Origin: Apostichopus japonicus
Taxonomy: Eukaryota > Echinodermata > Holothuroidea > Aspidochirotida > Stichopodidae
Assembly (NCBI RefSeq): GCF_037975245.1
Contig: NC_092582.1
Span: 17,200,577-17,264,576, forward strand
Reading direction: 5' to 3'
Length of the DNA stretch: 64,000 nucleotides
A program made the position numbers and the translations under genes. The first letter of the stretch is position 1. Each line of letters begins with the position of its first letter. Below are positions 1 through 12,589 of this stretch, in pieces. The notes beneath the pieces were generated by a model that did no database searches, was not told the origin of the DNA, and was given only the letters and a program-made list of their open reading frames with translations.

Positions 1-3000
1 ATCATTGCTAAACTTTAGAAAGTGGGTGAGAGCTGGCAAGTATCTTTATTGTACAAAGCTCTCTTAGTTGCTGCAGAAAAGTTGCAAAGAGTAGAATCAC
101 GATTTCTTTCTGAGAATGATTTTTCGACTGACAAAAGAGCGAGTGAAAATAATGAGTGAAATTCAAAACTAGTCAACATAGTCACCTAAAATATTTTGGT
201 CGGTTTCAGCATGGATGTAAAAACTGTTTTTATCTCCATGGTTTCAGCAAGTAGTAGTTAGTAAATGAACATTATGAATTACATCAAGAAATCAGATATT
301 TGCGTTAGAAACGCAAGAAACGGTGTTTTACCGAAGAGGCAAAACTGAAGATAAGAATAGGAGGTTCAGAGTTGTGTTTCATATTTATGTTATTGTCCTG
401 AGTCAAAAGTTGCTACGAAAATAAAAGTTCCGATATATTTTGTTTGTTGAAATTAAGCGAAATATCTTCTCTTTATTTTTTGTTTTTTGTTAGATGGTCA
501 TTGTGAAATGTTGATCTAAGAACTACTTATATGAACGCAGTATGTGTATTTGCATATTCCTAACATGATATCAACGTTTCAAAATAATTTCCGGAAACAT
601 AAAGACCAATTAAATAAGGTCCCCGTGTAGACGCTTAATTATTATTCTTTGAGATTATAAGGATCATTAGCATAAATGTTATACTTACCCAATACAACGA
701 AGAAGGAAACCAAAGAACGTAACATCTTGTCAATAATGTTGTCCAAGATCTTCTTTGCTTGTGGCATCCGTTTCGTAATATATCAACAGAACAGACGAAT
801 ACGTGGTACCACGACTGGTGTCAAAGTTCTCGGTACTTTATTTATTTATTTTTTAATTTAATCCAATTCTCAAGATTTATACTGCAGTTTAACACTTTTC
901 TCCCCGCATGATTCGCGTCAACCCGGAAGGCAGGAATATCTATAACGCCACGTTCCTTGGTTAATTCCATCGATGAAGTTGTCAGTTGAAAGTTGTCATA
1001 CCAAGAAAGTCATTTGACGTATTCCGTGATCTGCGCACTCAAGTATTACGGTACTTAACCCAGTCCATTTCTGAAGCCAAAGTGAAGAAAATAGAGCGGA
1101 TTCTTACTAACTACTACTTAAAACTCTACTTAAAGCCCACCGCGCACTGTCCGATCGATCACGGCCACGCTCAACTCACCGTCGTTACGTAGATCGGGCA
1201 TTTAGCGGAGTTTCAAACTACGACCGATCACCCTTTTGGCTAGGTTAAAGCAGGAAGTTGTTATGGAAATAAACAACTCCCTGGTTAAAGTGCCGTCACC
1301 TTCAGTCGATCAAACTGAACACGCAGCGCTTCCACGGCGGGGATTCAAGGTTGAAAATGTACATTTAAAAAAAAATAAGACAAATCACGGGTTTCTTTAA
1401 TTACCTAAACTTAAATTACCCAAACGAGCTCCGGTCGTTAACCGCAAACAGTCGTTGTGTAGCCGTAAAAATTCTAGCCTTTATATCAGTTAAATTGACA
1501 CCGTTTTCTTCGACATCCCCAAAATAAAGATTTACAACCTATGGATCATTCAACCCCCACCACGTACTCACGACGCGTATCTCATTGAGTTCTTTTTATA
1601 ACAATAACAGAAAAAAGCTTTTGAGTTGTTTAATTTTTAATTTTTGACTAATTAACCCAATATTACGTGGTGATGATCAAAGTAAGATTACAATCGATAT
1701 AAGATATTAGTGGAACATTCAATAGTTAGTTATTCGAAGTTCCCATTCGGGACTAAATATTTACTATTTATCTAGGTATAGATGGTGACGCAGATGGGGA
1801 TACTGAATGAGGCACAGAGGTTTTGTTCTTTCCTTATAACAATTATTTACAAAGAAAGTGACTCCAATTAAGAATTCATGAAACATCATTAGATGTATCT
1901 TCAAATTTGTTTTCTTCTCAAGTAATTGGTTATTAGTCGATTAATTGTTAACTTAACTCATTACCACTATTTGCGGAAGATATCCCAGTAAGCCATGCAG
2001 AAGCTACTCCCAATCTCGGAATGGCACATGTCACAAGTGTAGCTCCAAAACGTTGGCTTTCAGTATTACCGTTAACGCGTGTAGCCCCTTACTGCACGTT
2101 ACAGTACAAGCTTTTCGTCAACGAGAGGGTTGTTTTCTGTCAACAAAAGGACACAGTTTAATCCCTGAAGTACACGGAAAAGGAACTTTTCAAAAGAATA
2201 AAAGGGAAAACTCGAACTTATTCATTAACAAAATCGAGCCCAACATACTTTCGGAAATAGACACTTTTTAATTTTATCAAACAATTTGGCATCGTGCCCC
2301 ATGAGTCCCTCTCTCACTATCGTTACTATTATCGTAGTAAGCCATAGTAATTTTGACGTCGCCCACAGAATAATTTGTAACTGATCCTACAAAACAAAGT
2401 ATCCGTTGTACAATAGTGTGGCTGGGGACTGTTCCTTTAATACTGCACCTGTTGATAATGCACCAGCCTCTGCCGTTATGCGGACGCACTCTGTACGGAA
2501 TTCATAATATACTAGGTGCATAGGTGCACATGTGCAGGGGCCCAATGAATAACGTAACTTCATATGCATGGATCGCCCGCCAGCAATTGGATCCTGAGCG
2601 GGCGATCAAGTGTGAACGTGAACGAGTTTGTGGGTATGCAAATATTTGTAGTTTGTGTAGTATCCGGCGGTTCCAGAGGGAGGGGGAGGTGGATCTAATT
2701 TAAATACGACCTACATGTCTGGGCTTCGATATATATGGTCGCGTTAAGGGGAATTTCTAATAACTAACTCTATCGAATATTCTTCAAGATCTTAGATCGA
2801 TCGAAATCTTAGCTCATCTAGGTAATTTATTTAGGAAATGTATTACTGACCCGTGACTGCTTTTCATTTAAGAGAGAGAGTCGTTCACCTCAGGAAATAG
2901 TGCTCAAGAAATTAGACAAACAACTTTCAATCAATATGTTATTCTATCTATACTACGTGGGCGTCTTTTCATAAAGCAAGTAGGATCTCATTTGATCCTT

Positions 3001-3375
3001 AAGTTTACCATTTCTTCGTCTAGAATGAAGCTGTTGTGGTTTAAGTAGGGAGGTCTGCATACACAAATAAGTTAATAAATTAAATCATTATTCGGGCCCT
3101 CGGGTGAAATTACGAAAGAATTCTGTTTAACTATTTTACTTGTCTTTAGTCTTTAGTGTTGTTTTCACAAGATTGAAAGTGCAAGAAAACAAGAAAATGA
3201 AGAAAGACCTATACAGAAGACGAATTAATTAAATATGCAGATATTTCTCGAGACTTAACTTCAGTTAGATTAGCGATAAATCGCGGAATTGGAATGTTAT
3301 TCACTTTTAAAGCAGCACTTTGTGTTCGATAGTAAAGTTGCATCTTTTCTGACACCGAAATCATAATCATAATAC
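1..3375. other. No gene recognised; AT-rich intergenic DNA
   Basis: Short reading frames here (for example 676-861 and 986-1192) have no family signature, no convincing splice context and ordinary AT-rich composition. I see no RNA gene and no long repeat. A GC-richer patch around 1130-1340 contains one 68-codon frame I cannot assign. Confidence 0.5.
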
Positions 3376-3830
3376 CAATTAGTTTTCCCCTAATTGTACT
3401 ATGGTTTTACCTTAATTGTACCACAGTTTTACCCTAAATTTACCAGAGTTGTATCCCAATTGCACAATAGTTTCACTACTTGACTTAATTATAATCATTA
3501 CACCACATTACCTTACATTTCACCCATTAGTGGATTGTATCTTAATTGGCCTAGTTGAAACATACAACAAAGCAACTCATACTGTATGACATGATGTCGT
3601 ATGTATATTATGGCATACTATTTTATATGCACCAGATTTGGTCAATATGCTGCAGTCAAAACAAGCATGACAACAATATAAAGGTTAAACAGGTTTACAG
3701 CATATGGTATGTACAGTTTTTGTTAAGTAAAATAAGTATGTACCATACTTTTATTCTATAAGGCTACTGTGGCAAATTTACCATGTTTTACCCCAATTTA
3801 ACCATAGTTTACCGCTGTAAGACTAGGGTA
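3376..3830. repeat. Degenerate repeats of a tttaccctaattgtacc-type unit
   Basis: Between 3376 and 3560 a unit of about 25 bases (gttttaccctaattgtaccac and variants) recurs four or five times. Related words (accatgttttaccccaattt, accatagtttaccg) recur at 3779-3815. This could be the subterminal repeats of an old DNA transposon, but I could not define ends or a target duplication. Confidence 0.4.
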
Positions 3831-5459
3831 CTTTTTTTTGCTGGGAGCATATATAAATTGTTTCTTATATCAAATATAGGATGATATATTATTGTATTCA
3901 TGTGCTTTTTAACTGTTCGACCACATTTTCCTGCCTGGACGGGCCGTTCTACTGCTTTACCTCAAGTCTCTATAGTCTAAAAAGTTTCATGTAATATGAA
4001 CGAGGAATAAAGAGACCCAAAAAAATATGTTGTCATTCTTAAAAAAGAAGTTATCTGACCAAAAGTCCCACAAACCTGACCACATCTTGGTGTCAGAGTG
4101 GCAACCACTGTCTTTTCAGTGGGTGAACTAGAGCTTTGTCTCACCATTTTTTAAGCCATAATGCCCTCTCAGGTGTCATATTAAATTGCCTGTTGTATAA
4201 TCTGCATGTTTCCACAAAACTAGTTATGCTTGAAAATATACCCAGTACAAAGGCCCGTCTCGATACCATCAAGGCTCCATAAGCTGATTACTATAGCAAC
4301 CCCATATACAATTTCAGGAGGGTGAATTTGAAGGGGCGCTGGCAGGGATTGTACTCTTTGCAGTGGCAGGGCTTGTACTTGGTAGAGCACCAGGATGGGT
4401 CCATCTTCATGAGAGTCTCTAAATAAAAGTACTGCTGGTGATAAATACAAACCAGTGTTGAGTGTCTGATTGTACAGCTACAGTAGTACTGGGTACTAGA
4501 AGTAGCGATTGTTACGATATGGCATTGCTTGCATTTGTTGGCAGTGAGTATTTCATGATCTGCAGGCGTCCTTATGCCCCCTACCCACACAGAAAAGTCA
4601 TTTCACTGCCATGAGTAGTTCCTCCTGTCATTCGATGTAAACAACTCAGTTCCATTAGTTTTATCACGCTTAGTTACCTATATTCGTGTGCGTATATATT
4701 TGTTGTGAAATTGACTTCGTTACATGATGATTTGAAGAGAAATAGATACTTAATCGTGGTAAAGGTTTTTTTTTTTAGCGAATATACTATAGTTTTCAAA
4801 CTTGGAAATGATGATATCATGCCCCCCCCCCCAAAAAAAAAAAAAAAACATTTTTCTAAACAGTTCGAAAGTGGTTAATTTACGTTCGAAAAATACGGCC
4901 GAAATTCCCTTTCCATTCCTTTTTTGTGTCTTTTGTCAATCACGATTGGATTAAACACCCTTTCTTCGTCAAATTCAACTATTACCAGACCTATACATTG
5001 ATTAATCACTGAGAAATTGTCCTTCGAAAATGGTAAGTTTTACCTAATTAAATATTAATGAGGAGTGACGTCAAGAAATCCCGTGCGTATTCTACAAGAA
5101 AAGAAAGCACTTTTCGCACAGCCGGGGACTGACTGTAATATTCAGGGTGTAGGAACTAGAGGGGGTGGGGCGGGGCATCTGCCCCAATTTTTCTAAAAAT
5201 ATAAAAAGTGCCCCTTTCTAGAACGAAAAGTGCCCCTGCTGCACCTTTGGAATATAAATTAACTATTTTCATGATTACAACTTCGTCAACCCCCCCCCCT
5301 TCCTTAATCTCCCAGGCCATATATGATGACCCCGCCTGCTTATCAGGATGAAATAACTGGTCCCCAATTAACCTCCTTCGTACATACCTGTTATATGATA
5401 TTTCGGCGGGTGATTGCGATGGGGGTCATCAGCCAAGGCTTCAGTGGGTATTCTGTCTT
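3831..5459. other. No gene recognised; poly-C/poly-A tracts
   Basis: Non-coding sequence with homopolymer runs (poly-C then poly-A at about 4823-4850; poly-C at about 5290). The stretch at 5160-5240 has a short G-rich then C-rich composition (gggggtggggcggggcatct) like other dispersed repeats in this window. No coding signal is visible. Confidence 0.45.
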
Positions 5460-6080
5460 CTTTTTCCTTCCTTAGCAAACTACTCTAGTTCCACCTTGTT
5501 GAAAACATTTCCGCATTTTCGACCTGCATTTAATGAAAAAAAAACTCAACCCACCTCACCACATCTTTCCTGGCGCATATTGGCTGAAATGCGCCGGCCA
5601 AAATACTTCTTTTCCCTTCCTTAGCAAACTCCTCTAGTTCCGCCTTGTTAAAAACATTTCCGCGTTTTCGACCTGCATTTAGTTTTAAAAAAAGAGGCCT
5701 ACAACCCCTCACCTTCCTAGCGTATATTGACTGAAATGCGCCGAAAACTCTTGTCCCTCCCTGGACAAAGTCCTCTAGTTTCGCCATTGTAAAAAACAGT
5801 TCCGCGTTTTCGACCGGCATTTAGTGATAAAAAAAAGCCCAAGCCCTTCCCCACCCCTCCTGGCGCATATTGGCTGACTTGCGCTCAAAAAACTTCTTCA
5901 CCCTCCCTTGACAAAATAATGTTCTCATCCATTGTAAACTTTAAGATTTCCGCGTTTTCGACCAACATTTACGGTGAAATAGCTTTGAACCCGCAACACT
6001 TCCTGGCGCATATAGGCTGAAATCCGCCCAAAAAACTTCGTCACCATCCCTTGACAAATTCCTCTCGTTTTCCGCGGTTT
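5460..6080. repeat. Tandem repeat, unit about 130-150 bp, about four copies
   Basis: The word TTTCCGCGTTTTCGACC, with variants, recurs near 5507, 5656, 5797, 5946 and 6075. It is each time embedded in a longer similar unit that also contains 'tcctggcgcatattggctgaa' and 'cctctagttccgcc' type words. Spacing varies from about 131 to 149 bases, so copies have drifted. The reading frames that cross it, such as 5530-5820 minus, are by-products of the repeat rather than genes. Confidence 0.75.
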
Positions 6081-6140
6081 CCACGTTTTCGACCTTGCTA
6101 TATGGCAAGGTCGATAACGCAGAAACCGCGGAAAACGTTG
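6066..6140. repeat. Long imperfect hairpin closing the tandem array
   Basis: The arm CGTTTTCCGCGGTTTC (about 6066-6082), followed by CGACCTTGC, is answered after a short TATAT centre by GCAAGGTCG and then GAAACCGCGGAAAACG (to about 6138). The left arm is continuous with the last unit of the upstream tandem array, so the hairpin is an inverted junction of the same repeat family. Confidence 0.7.
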
Positions 6141-7804
6141 ATATCGAACCCGGTATCTCGATTACCGAACTCGGTTTATCGATTTCCGCGTTTCCGTGTT
6201 ATCTACATGGCCGCATGCAATGCGCTAGTGCGCGGTACCGGTCATGTTCGCCACTCAGGTATTGTAATAATACAAATATCGAGAACGATTGGACGTCATT
6301 TCAGTGGAATAGAAAGACTGACATCGACGCGATCCCGTGACAAAATTGAACAATATGACTGGCTTCTACGGTCAGTGTAAACACATATTGATCAGTGCAA
6401 CGGATTCTTCATAATATATTGAGTGATTTTTAGTCTAAACTCAGTCCAATACACTGAAAACAATTTCAATCGCACTTCAAACTGAAAAATTCAGTCTATC
6501 ATTTTAAGAGAGTATGCCTACTTTTCTTTTACAAAGCTATGGATGTGTCGCTGTACATAACTATTGGGAAATTAAGAAGACGATGCGCTTTCCTTATACA
6601 AGCCTGTCAGTATTTCATTAAATTAATTACACTTCTTAATTAAGTTTAAAAAGACTCAAAAACAATAAGTCAACTAACCCACAAGTAAATTAAATTCGAA
6701 AAAGTGTTTTTACAATTTTCTTTCTTTAAAAATGTGTAAACGAAATGATTTACCCTTCTTACGTATAACGCGACAACCAGACAATAACAACTCTTGTCAC
6801 ATCACGCGTACCATTAAAGTGGTCTTAGCTCTCACTTAGTACATATCCATTTATAGAAATACAGGTTGGCTTGCCTCTGAAAGTGGTAATTATGTGTAAA
6901 TTGTCAGATTCAAAAGCACCAGGGGTGCACTCTGTTCAACCATAACACTTGCGTGAGACGCTCTCATTCAAGTCATTGCCAATTATGCAAAGCCAATAAT
7001 ACGCATTCACACGGTGGTACTGACACGGTGATTACCGTTCTCATGTTCTCATGCCTCCTTTAAGAAGTTATATATTGCTGCCCTTTAAATTAACTTTAAA
7101 ACTAAATGGCATCTCTTTGGTGATTTGTACTGACATCAACACCTGCTATTTAATAGTTATTCATTGTCATAATTGAATCAAAGTATATATGTTATTCTTC
7201 TTCTTCTTTGGTTAAACTGAAGTAATGACAATAACTTCCCCAATTATAAAATAATTGTATTGAACGGTGATCTGGATCTTCCTAAATGTAGAGCGGGTCA
7301 AACGAAAGAGTGGTGAACTTTATTTGCCACACACTTAATACCTATATATAAACTTGGTTACGTTACACAAAGATAGCAGTTATTCCGTTCAATAGGAAAC
7401 GGAAGGGTTCTAAGCTGTAAAAGTATCCAGTAACAACCCCCCAGTGGCATAGATGAGTATCAACATATGGAGTTGAGTGCAATTGAGTAGGCGGAGAGAA
7501 ACCCGACAGGAGTTTGGTGTCTTACCCAAGAGAAAACCCCCATACATTCAACGATCTCCCAGATAAGGATATTGGCATATTCCCTGGCACTATTTTCCTC
7601 GAATTTCTATACTTTCTCTTTCATATTTCGACTTTATTCTCCATTATCTCTCTCTCGGTCGAAATTTGAGTTAGTCAACTATATTTAACTTTGGTCTGAA
7701 TGAAAGTGAATAAGAAACACTTGGAAGAGAAAGTAATTAACCGGTGTAATGAAGTTGGTGTAGAAATTGAGAGAAATTACATTTGTTATTTGCCATCGTT
7801 TGCC
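6141..7804. other. No gene recognised
   Basis: The 6.14-6.24 kb part continues the CG-rich repeat composition (cgatttccgcgtttccgtg). The remainder is AT-rich with no long reading frame, RNA gene or inverted repeat that I could support. Confidence 0.45.
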
Positions 7805-7931
7805 AAAGTTCCTGAATAGAAACCACGGTGGTCATTCACACTGACAGGAGCGTTTGAAGTAGTCAATTGAAAGTAAATATTGATGTTCGGAGAAAAGCCT
7901 CAAAGAAGGTTCTGAGGAAGGATGAGAGGAG
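7805..7931 (+). repeat. Dispersed direct repeat, copy 1
   Basis: About 127 bases, from aaagttcctgaatag to gaaggatgagagga, are repeated with modest divergence at 12,097-12,216. Both copies contain tggtcattcacactgac/t and aaagcctcaaagaa. Its identity is unknown; it looks like part of an interspersed element. Confidence 0.7.
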
Positions 7932-9859
7932 TATAACAAGTAATTGAAATCATAACAAGTATTGTTCCTACAAGTTGGACTTTAAGGGCTTCTTAAGCCA
8001 ATCTACAAAAAGGATAATATCCAGTTCGATTTAGATGCATGATATTCTTCAATCGAAGTTTGAAAGTTATTATTTCCATTTTAACTCCGTTTTGTGCTAA
8101 GATAATAGAAACCTCGTTATTATTTGTCACATCAATTGCTTCCGCTTACTGTAGTGCTGGTGCCACAGTTTCAAAACTTCTATCTGTAATCTTATACTTT
8201 TGTATATGTCATTTTTGTCCCTTTTGTTTTGGTCTTGTATTTCTCTCGTGACTGCCATCTGAACTATGTTATGTGTCATCTCTATTTATAAATATATTTT
8301 TGCCTCTTATACTTCCTTGGAGGATACATTGCGGATATAAACGGAAACGAAAACAAATAATCCACTTGGGGAAGATGGTTTTAAGTAGGCAGTATTTTGA
8401 ATGTTAATGTCAATGTTTGTACGTTGGATGTCGATATTTGGAGATTTTTTATTTCATAAAATATTATTTTTTGCTTCTTTTTAAAGAATTATGAGCTAAA
8501 TAAAACTATAAAAAACACATTTAATGCCTAGCAATCTGTTTGTTGATACAATGATAGATAACCGATTTAGCACTTCCGTCGAGTGTAGGCCTAGTCGTGG
8601 TATCGATTTTATTTTGTTAACTTTATATCCATTCCTGGCATTGACGAAACTTGGTTGCCTATAACTACGGTGACACAAGTCTAATGTAATATTCACGGTA
8701 GGCGGCTTAAAATATTTGAGTGAAAGCATTGGACAGTAAATGTATTTGTCAACTGGAATAAAAACACAAATATTAGCGAATATATGACATACTACCGTAT
8801 GGTATACATGCATGTTGGTACTCATTTTGCAAAATCATAACAGCTAGCTAGAAACGTTGGAAACAACTGACAAACAACTGTGGATCAACAATGACATTAC
8901 AGTTGTTTGCTTCAAGTTCACTTCAGATGTATACTCATCTACAGTCTGGGAACAGTTTAACTTCAGAGATACCTGGAATTGAATCATTCAAATTTCACCG
9001 GGATGCCAGACGCAGTTATTTATGAGACCATGGATTAAGTATAACCCTTTCAGGATAATACTTTCATGATGGGACATTTAGGTTGAAATGGTAGTATAAC
9101 AACAGTGTTTTACGAGGGGGAGGAGGCAGACAGGGGCCTCCATATTACCACCCAATGACATCGACTGGTTTAAGTCTGGTTAATCATCTTTTGCCTGTAT
9201 GCAGTCAGATGGTTGTACAGCTATGGTTTTAATTTGGTTTACCCTGTTTGCCCATTATTCAACAAGCTTCGTTGGATATTTGGCATTTGTCAGGCTTTAA
9301 GTTTGATCATTGCCAGGATGCATGGTAAATGTCACATTAACATTTTATCGTTATTTACTGTAAGTAATTCCCAAACAAGAGACTGGCCAACATAATAGCC
9401 GAAATAATTGTTTCTTGACCATGAAACACTTTGAAACCATAACAATCCAGTAACTCGAGGAAGACGAAACACCTTAAGTCTTGAAGAAGGGTAAATAGAA
9501 ATGTAGGAACATTATTTGTAAAATCATTTCTGACAAACAGCATGAATTCCAATTTTAGTTTACTACGAGATGAGTCTCGCAAAACATTTCTCTAATAGCA
9601 CAGCAAAATGAAATAATATTGCATAGGCATAGAAATTAGGGATGGAGGTAATCATTTTTAATATAATTTTTATAACGATATTTCTCATTCTTTTGTAATG
9701 AACGACAGTGTGCCCATATATGTTCTGAACGAAATCACGTTAGACTTGTTGATATAATGATACTGTGGCCGTGCATATGCATACATTATCTTTAAAGTAT
9801 ATACTATACATATAACGTTATAATTAGCAGCTATTTATATATAGTATTCCCATTTGAAC
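7932..9859. other. No gene recognised
   Basis: AT-rich sequence with only scattered short frames (for example 8039-8251 and 8496-8825) that show no domain, signal peptide or splice context I trust. No repeat structure stands out. Confidence 0.45.
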
Positions 9860-10166
9860 CACCCGATACACATAGAGAACACAGTTACTACTGTAAATCT
9901 TACAGTTTGTACCACAGTAAAAAGTGGATCGTGCTATAAATCGGTAGCATGCTCCATTAGGATTACAGTTAGAACTGAGGATATGTGTAATTCCAACAAA
10001 TCCAGTTGTTTGGGATTTGTTGGAATTACAAATATCCTCAGTTCTTACTGTAAACTTAATAGCACATGCTACCGATATATCAGATTTGTCAGCACGACCC
10101 AGTATTTACTGTGGTCTAAAACCTTAAATTTACAGTAGTTACTGTAATCTCTGTGTGAATCGGCTG
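9860..10166. mobile_element. Foldback/MITE-type element, full palindrome (family copy 1)
   Basis: This 307-bp element is one long imperfect palindrome. It starts CACCCGATACACA and ends TGTGTGAATCGGCTG, with arms meeting in the middle around atccagttgtttgggat. Arm words such as accacagta, cggtagcatg, ctgaggatat and ttccaacaaat occur in both arms in inverted order. It is flanked by a 7-bp direct repeat, tttgaac (9853-9859 and 10167-10173), which fits a target-site duplication. It has no coding capacity, so it is a non-autonomous element. Confidence 0.85.
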
Positions 10167-11049
10167 TTTGAACAGGTGAAATGGGTTTCAGTTATTCAGC
10201 GGTTATTTTAGGATTATTGATGAACGAACTGGCACTTAATTACGTTACACGATGCAATCTTAAGAAAGTTGTCACGTTTCAACATACTGCACGCGTTATG
10301 AACTGCAGGAACGGATGACGTGGCATATAGAATTGAAGAGACAATCTCGCTTACCTTGTTGTGAAATAGTATAGGAGTATATGTTACCTTTACCTACCAG
10401 TACGTTTCACTTTGTTCGGTCACGTCTCATACACTCGCTGTTCGCTAAAATCCCTTTTATGTCAAACGTATTAGTCCTATATGCTTGACACCAAGATATA
10501 TGTGCGTTAATATAACAAGCTATATAAATCTTATCCCTTCAGTTCCTTTAATAGTTGCCAAAGGACCGAATATATGGTAAAATAGGGAGCATACATTTTC
10601 TAAATATTTCTCCCTGTATATAATTAAGAAGAACGCACCAACCGATTCCAAGTAATCAATAGGCATCGATTGAGATAGAGATAATACAGTCTTCTCATAC
10701 AAAAAAACAATAGGAATTTACACACTATTTGGCCAAATTAATACTAACTCAAATATTTAATTAAAGTTGGTTAATGTAAGGTGATTGCTCAAACCATTGC
10801 TTCACCTTCAAACAACTAACTTAACATTTACCAAAGTGTATTATTATGGTAAGACAAAGAAGACTATACCGAATACTTTTAGACATACAAAATGAAATAA
10901 AACAACATAGTGTGCAATATTTGAGGGTTCTGTATCACATGGGAAAGACATATCTTTCACGTGCAGTTGAGTTACCCGCTCCGCGTTGGTTTCAGAGTTG
11001 CGTCTGTATTCTCATTTTTATTTCCAATCTTAAAGTCTGTCCTTGAAAT
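10167..11049. other. No gene recognised
   Basis: AT-rich spacer between two inverted-repeat elements. The short frames at 10520-10702 and 10846-11046 have no recognisable features. Confidence 0.45.
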
Positions 11050-11153
11050 ACGTGGACGAATACATTTCATCCCAAAAGTACTTTCACTAGTATACAAAGT
11101 TTTAAGCACGATACTGGTGAAAGAACTTTTGGGATGAAATGTATTCGTCCACT
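11050..11153. repeat. Short inverted-repeat (hairpin) element
   Basis: The arm starting GTGGACGAATACATTTCATC and continuing to ctttcac (11050-11086) is matched almost perfectly in inverse orientation by gtgaaag...cgtccac (about 11118-11153), with a spacer of roughly 30 bases. This looks like a tiny MITE; no clear target duplication is visible. Confidence 0.75.
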
Positions 11154-11726
11154 TATTTCCTATCCACGGCTTAGGTCACATTATATTCCATCATTCAATC
11201 TGCACCTAAATATATTGAATGGACAGAGATTCTTTCATTTTTGCCATATACACCCGAAAAGTGTCTGCAGCCTCTGACCGGCTTGTAAACAATGTTCCTA
11301 TTGTTAGGAGGCTATTTGAATCCATTGGATATGTAACGTTGTGAGCGTCTTATATGTAGCCTCAATGTTAGCTCAATTAGTAATTCAATTAATTAGTCAA
11401 ACAAATCATTTAACAGGGAAAGCAATGCAAAAACAATTACACTAATTTATGTCACCAAACTTTCTGGGCGGTGGAATCAGGGCGGTTGGAACTTGAGGCT
11501 CCAAACAGGGGTTTGTGTACAAAATTTCGGTCAAAAATTCCAGTATTTTTTGTTTTCAACAAAAGAACCGTTTTTATTGAATTTTTGCAACAACGTAGAA
11601 CGTTCGAATTAATCTTACAGTTTTCATTCATCTTTAAAAAAAATTGCAACAAACTAGCACTTTCTTTAAATTAATAATGATTAACTAAAAAAAAATGAAA
11701 AAAGGGGTTCTTTTAGCTTCAAAATC
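11154..11726. other. No gene recognised
   Basis: AT-rich. Two frames on opposite strands at 11452-11674 overlap almost completely and neither carries a domain. Confidence 0.45.
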
Positions 11727-11877
11727 CCCCGATACTCACAGAGAACACAGTAACTTCCATAAATCGTACAGTTTTGTACCACAATAAAAACTGGAACGTG
11801 CTATAAATCGGCAGCACGTGCAATTAGGATTACAGTAAGAACTGGGGATATGTGTAATATCAACAAATCCAGTTTGA
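11727..11877 (+). mobile_element. Half copy of the 305-bp foldback family (copy 2)
   Basis: Sequence from cccgatactcacagagaac to about caacaaatccagttt matches one arm of the palindromic elements at 9,860 and 12,285 (accacaataaaaactgga, aatcggcagcacg, gaactggggatatgtgtaat). The other arm is absent, so this is a truncated or centre-broken copy. Confidence 0.75.
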
Positions 11878-12096
11878 TGGGGGTTATTTTGTTGGGGGGG
11901 GGGGGATTTCTACGGCAAGATGTAACATGGACAAATACGTGAATAACAATGGTCGTAGACTAATTGATTTGTGTCGATGCCTTGCACTGTCGATTGCGTT
12001 ATTATACTTCCCCAGAACTATACTTCCAAATATTGATGAATTATATGTAGATATCTTCGATAATTTAATGTCCGATAAGCATAACCCAATTTTTGT
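11878..12096. other. Poly-G run and short frame, nothing assigned
   Basis: A poly-G run near 11894-11907 is followed by AT-rich sequence. The 69-codon frame from 11927 has no recognisable feature. Confidence 0.35.
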
Positions 12097-12216
12097 AAAG
12101 TTCCTGAATAGGAACCCCGGTGGTCATTCACACTGATAGAAGCGTTTCAAAGTGGTAAAAGTAATATTGATGTTCGGGAAAAGCCTCAAAGAAAGTTCTA
12201 AGGAAGGATGAGAGGA
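12097..12216 (+). repeat. Dispersed direct repeat, copy 2
   Basis: Second copy of the block at 7,805-7,931, in the same orientation and shortened by small deletions. It lies about 70 bases upstream of the foldback element at 12,285. Confidence 0.7.
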
Positions 12217-12284
12217 GGGATGACTTTAGGAACTTTGTAAGTAACACTGACCTTAGCAACATTTCGGAACGTCTTGATGGTATC

Positions 12285-12589
12285 CAGCCGATTCACACAG
12301 CGAGATTACAGTAACTACTGTAAATCTAAAGTTTTGTACCACAGTAAATACTGGATCGTGCTGACAAATCTGATAAATCGGTAGCATGTGCTATTACGTT
12401 TACAGTAAGAACTGAGGATATTTGTAATTCCAACAAATTTGTTGGAATTACACATATCCTCAGTTCTAACTGTAATCCTCATAGCACATGCTACCGATTT
12501 AGCAGAATTGTTAGCACAATCCAGTTTTTACTGTGGTACAAAGTGTTAATATTTACAGTAGTTACTGTAATTTCTGTGTAAATCAGCTG
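12285..12589. mobile_element. Foldback/MITE-type element, full palindrome (family copy 3)
   Basis: This 305-bp imperfect palindrome has ends CAGCCGATTCACACAG and CTGTGTAAATCAGCTG. The centre is a perfect short palindrome around tccaacaaatttgttgga. Arms share cggtagcatg, ctgaggatat, ttacagtagttactgtaa and accacagta with the copy at 9,860. I see no matching flanking duplication, unlike copy 1. Confidence 0.85.
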
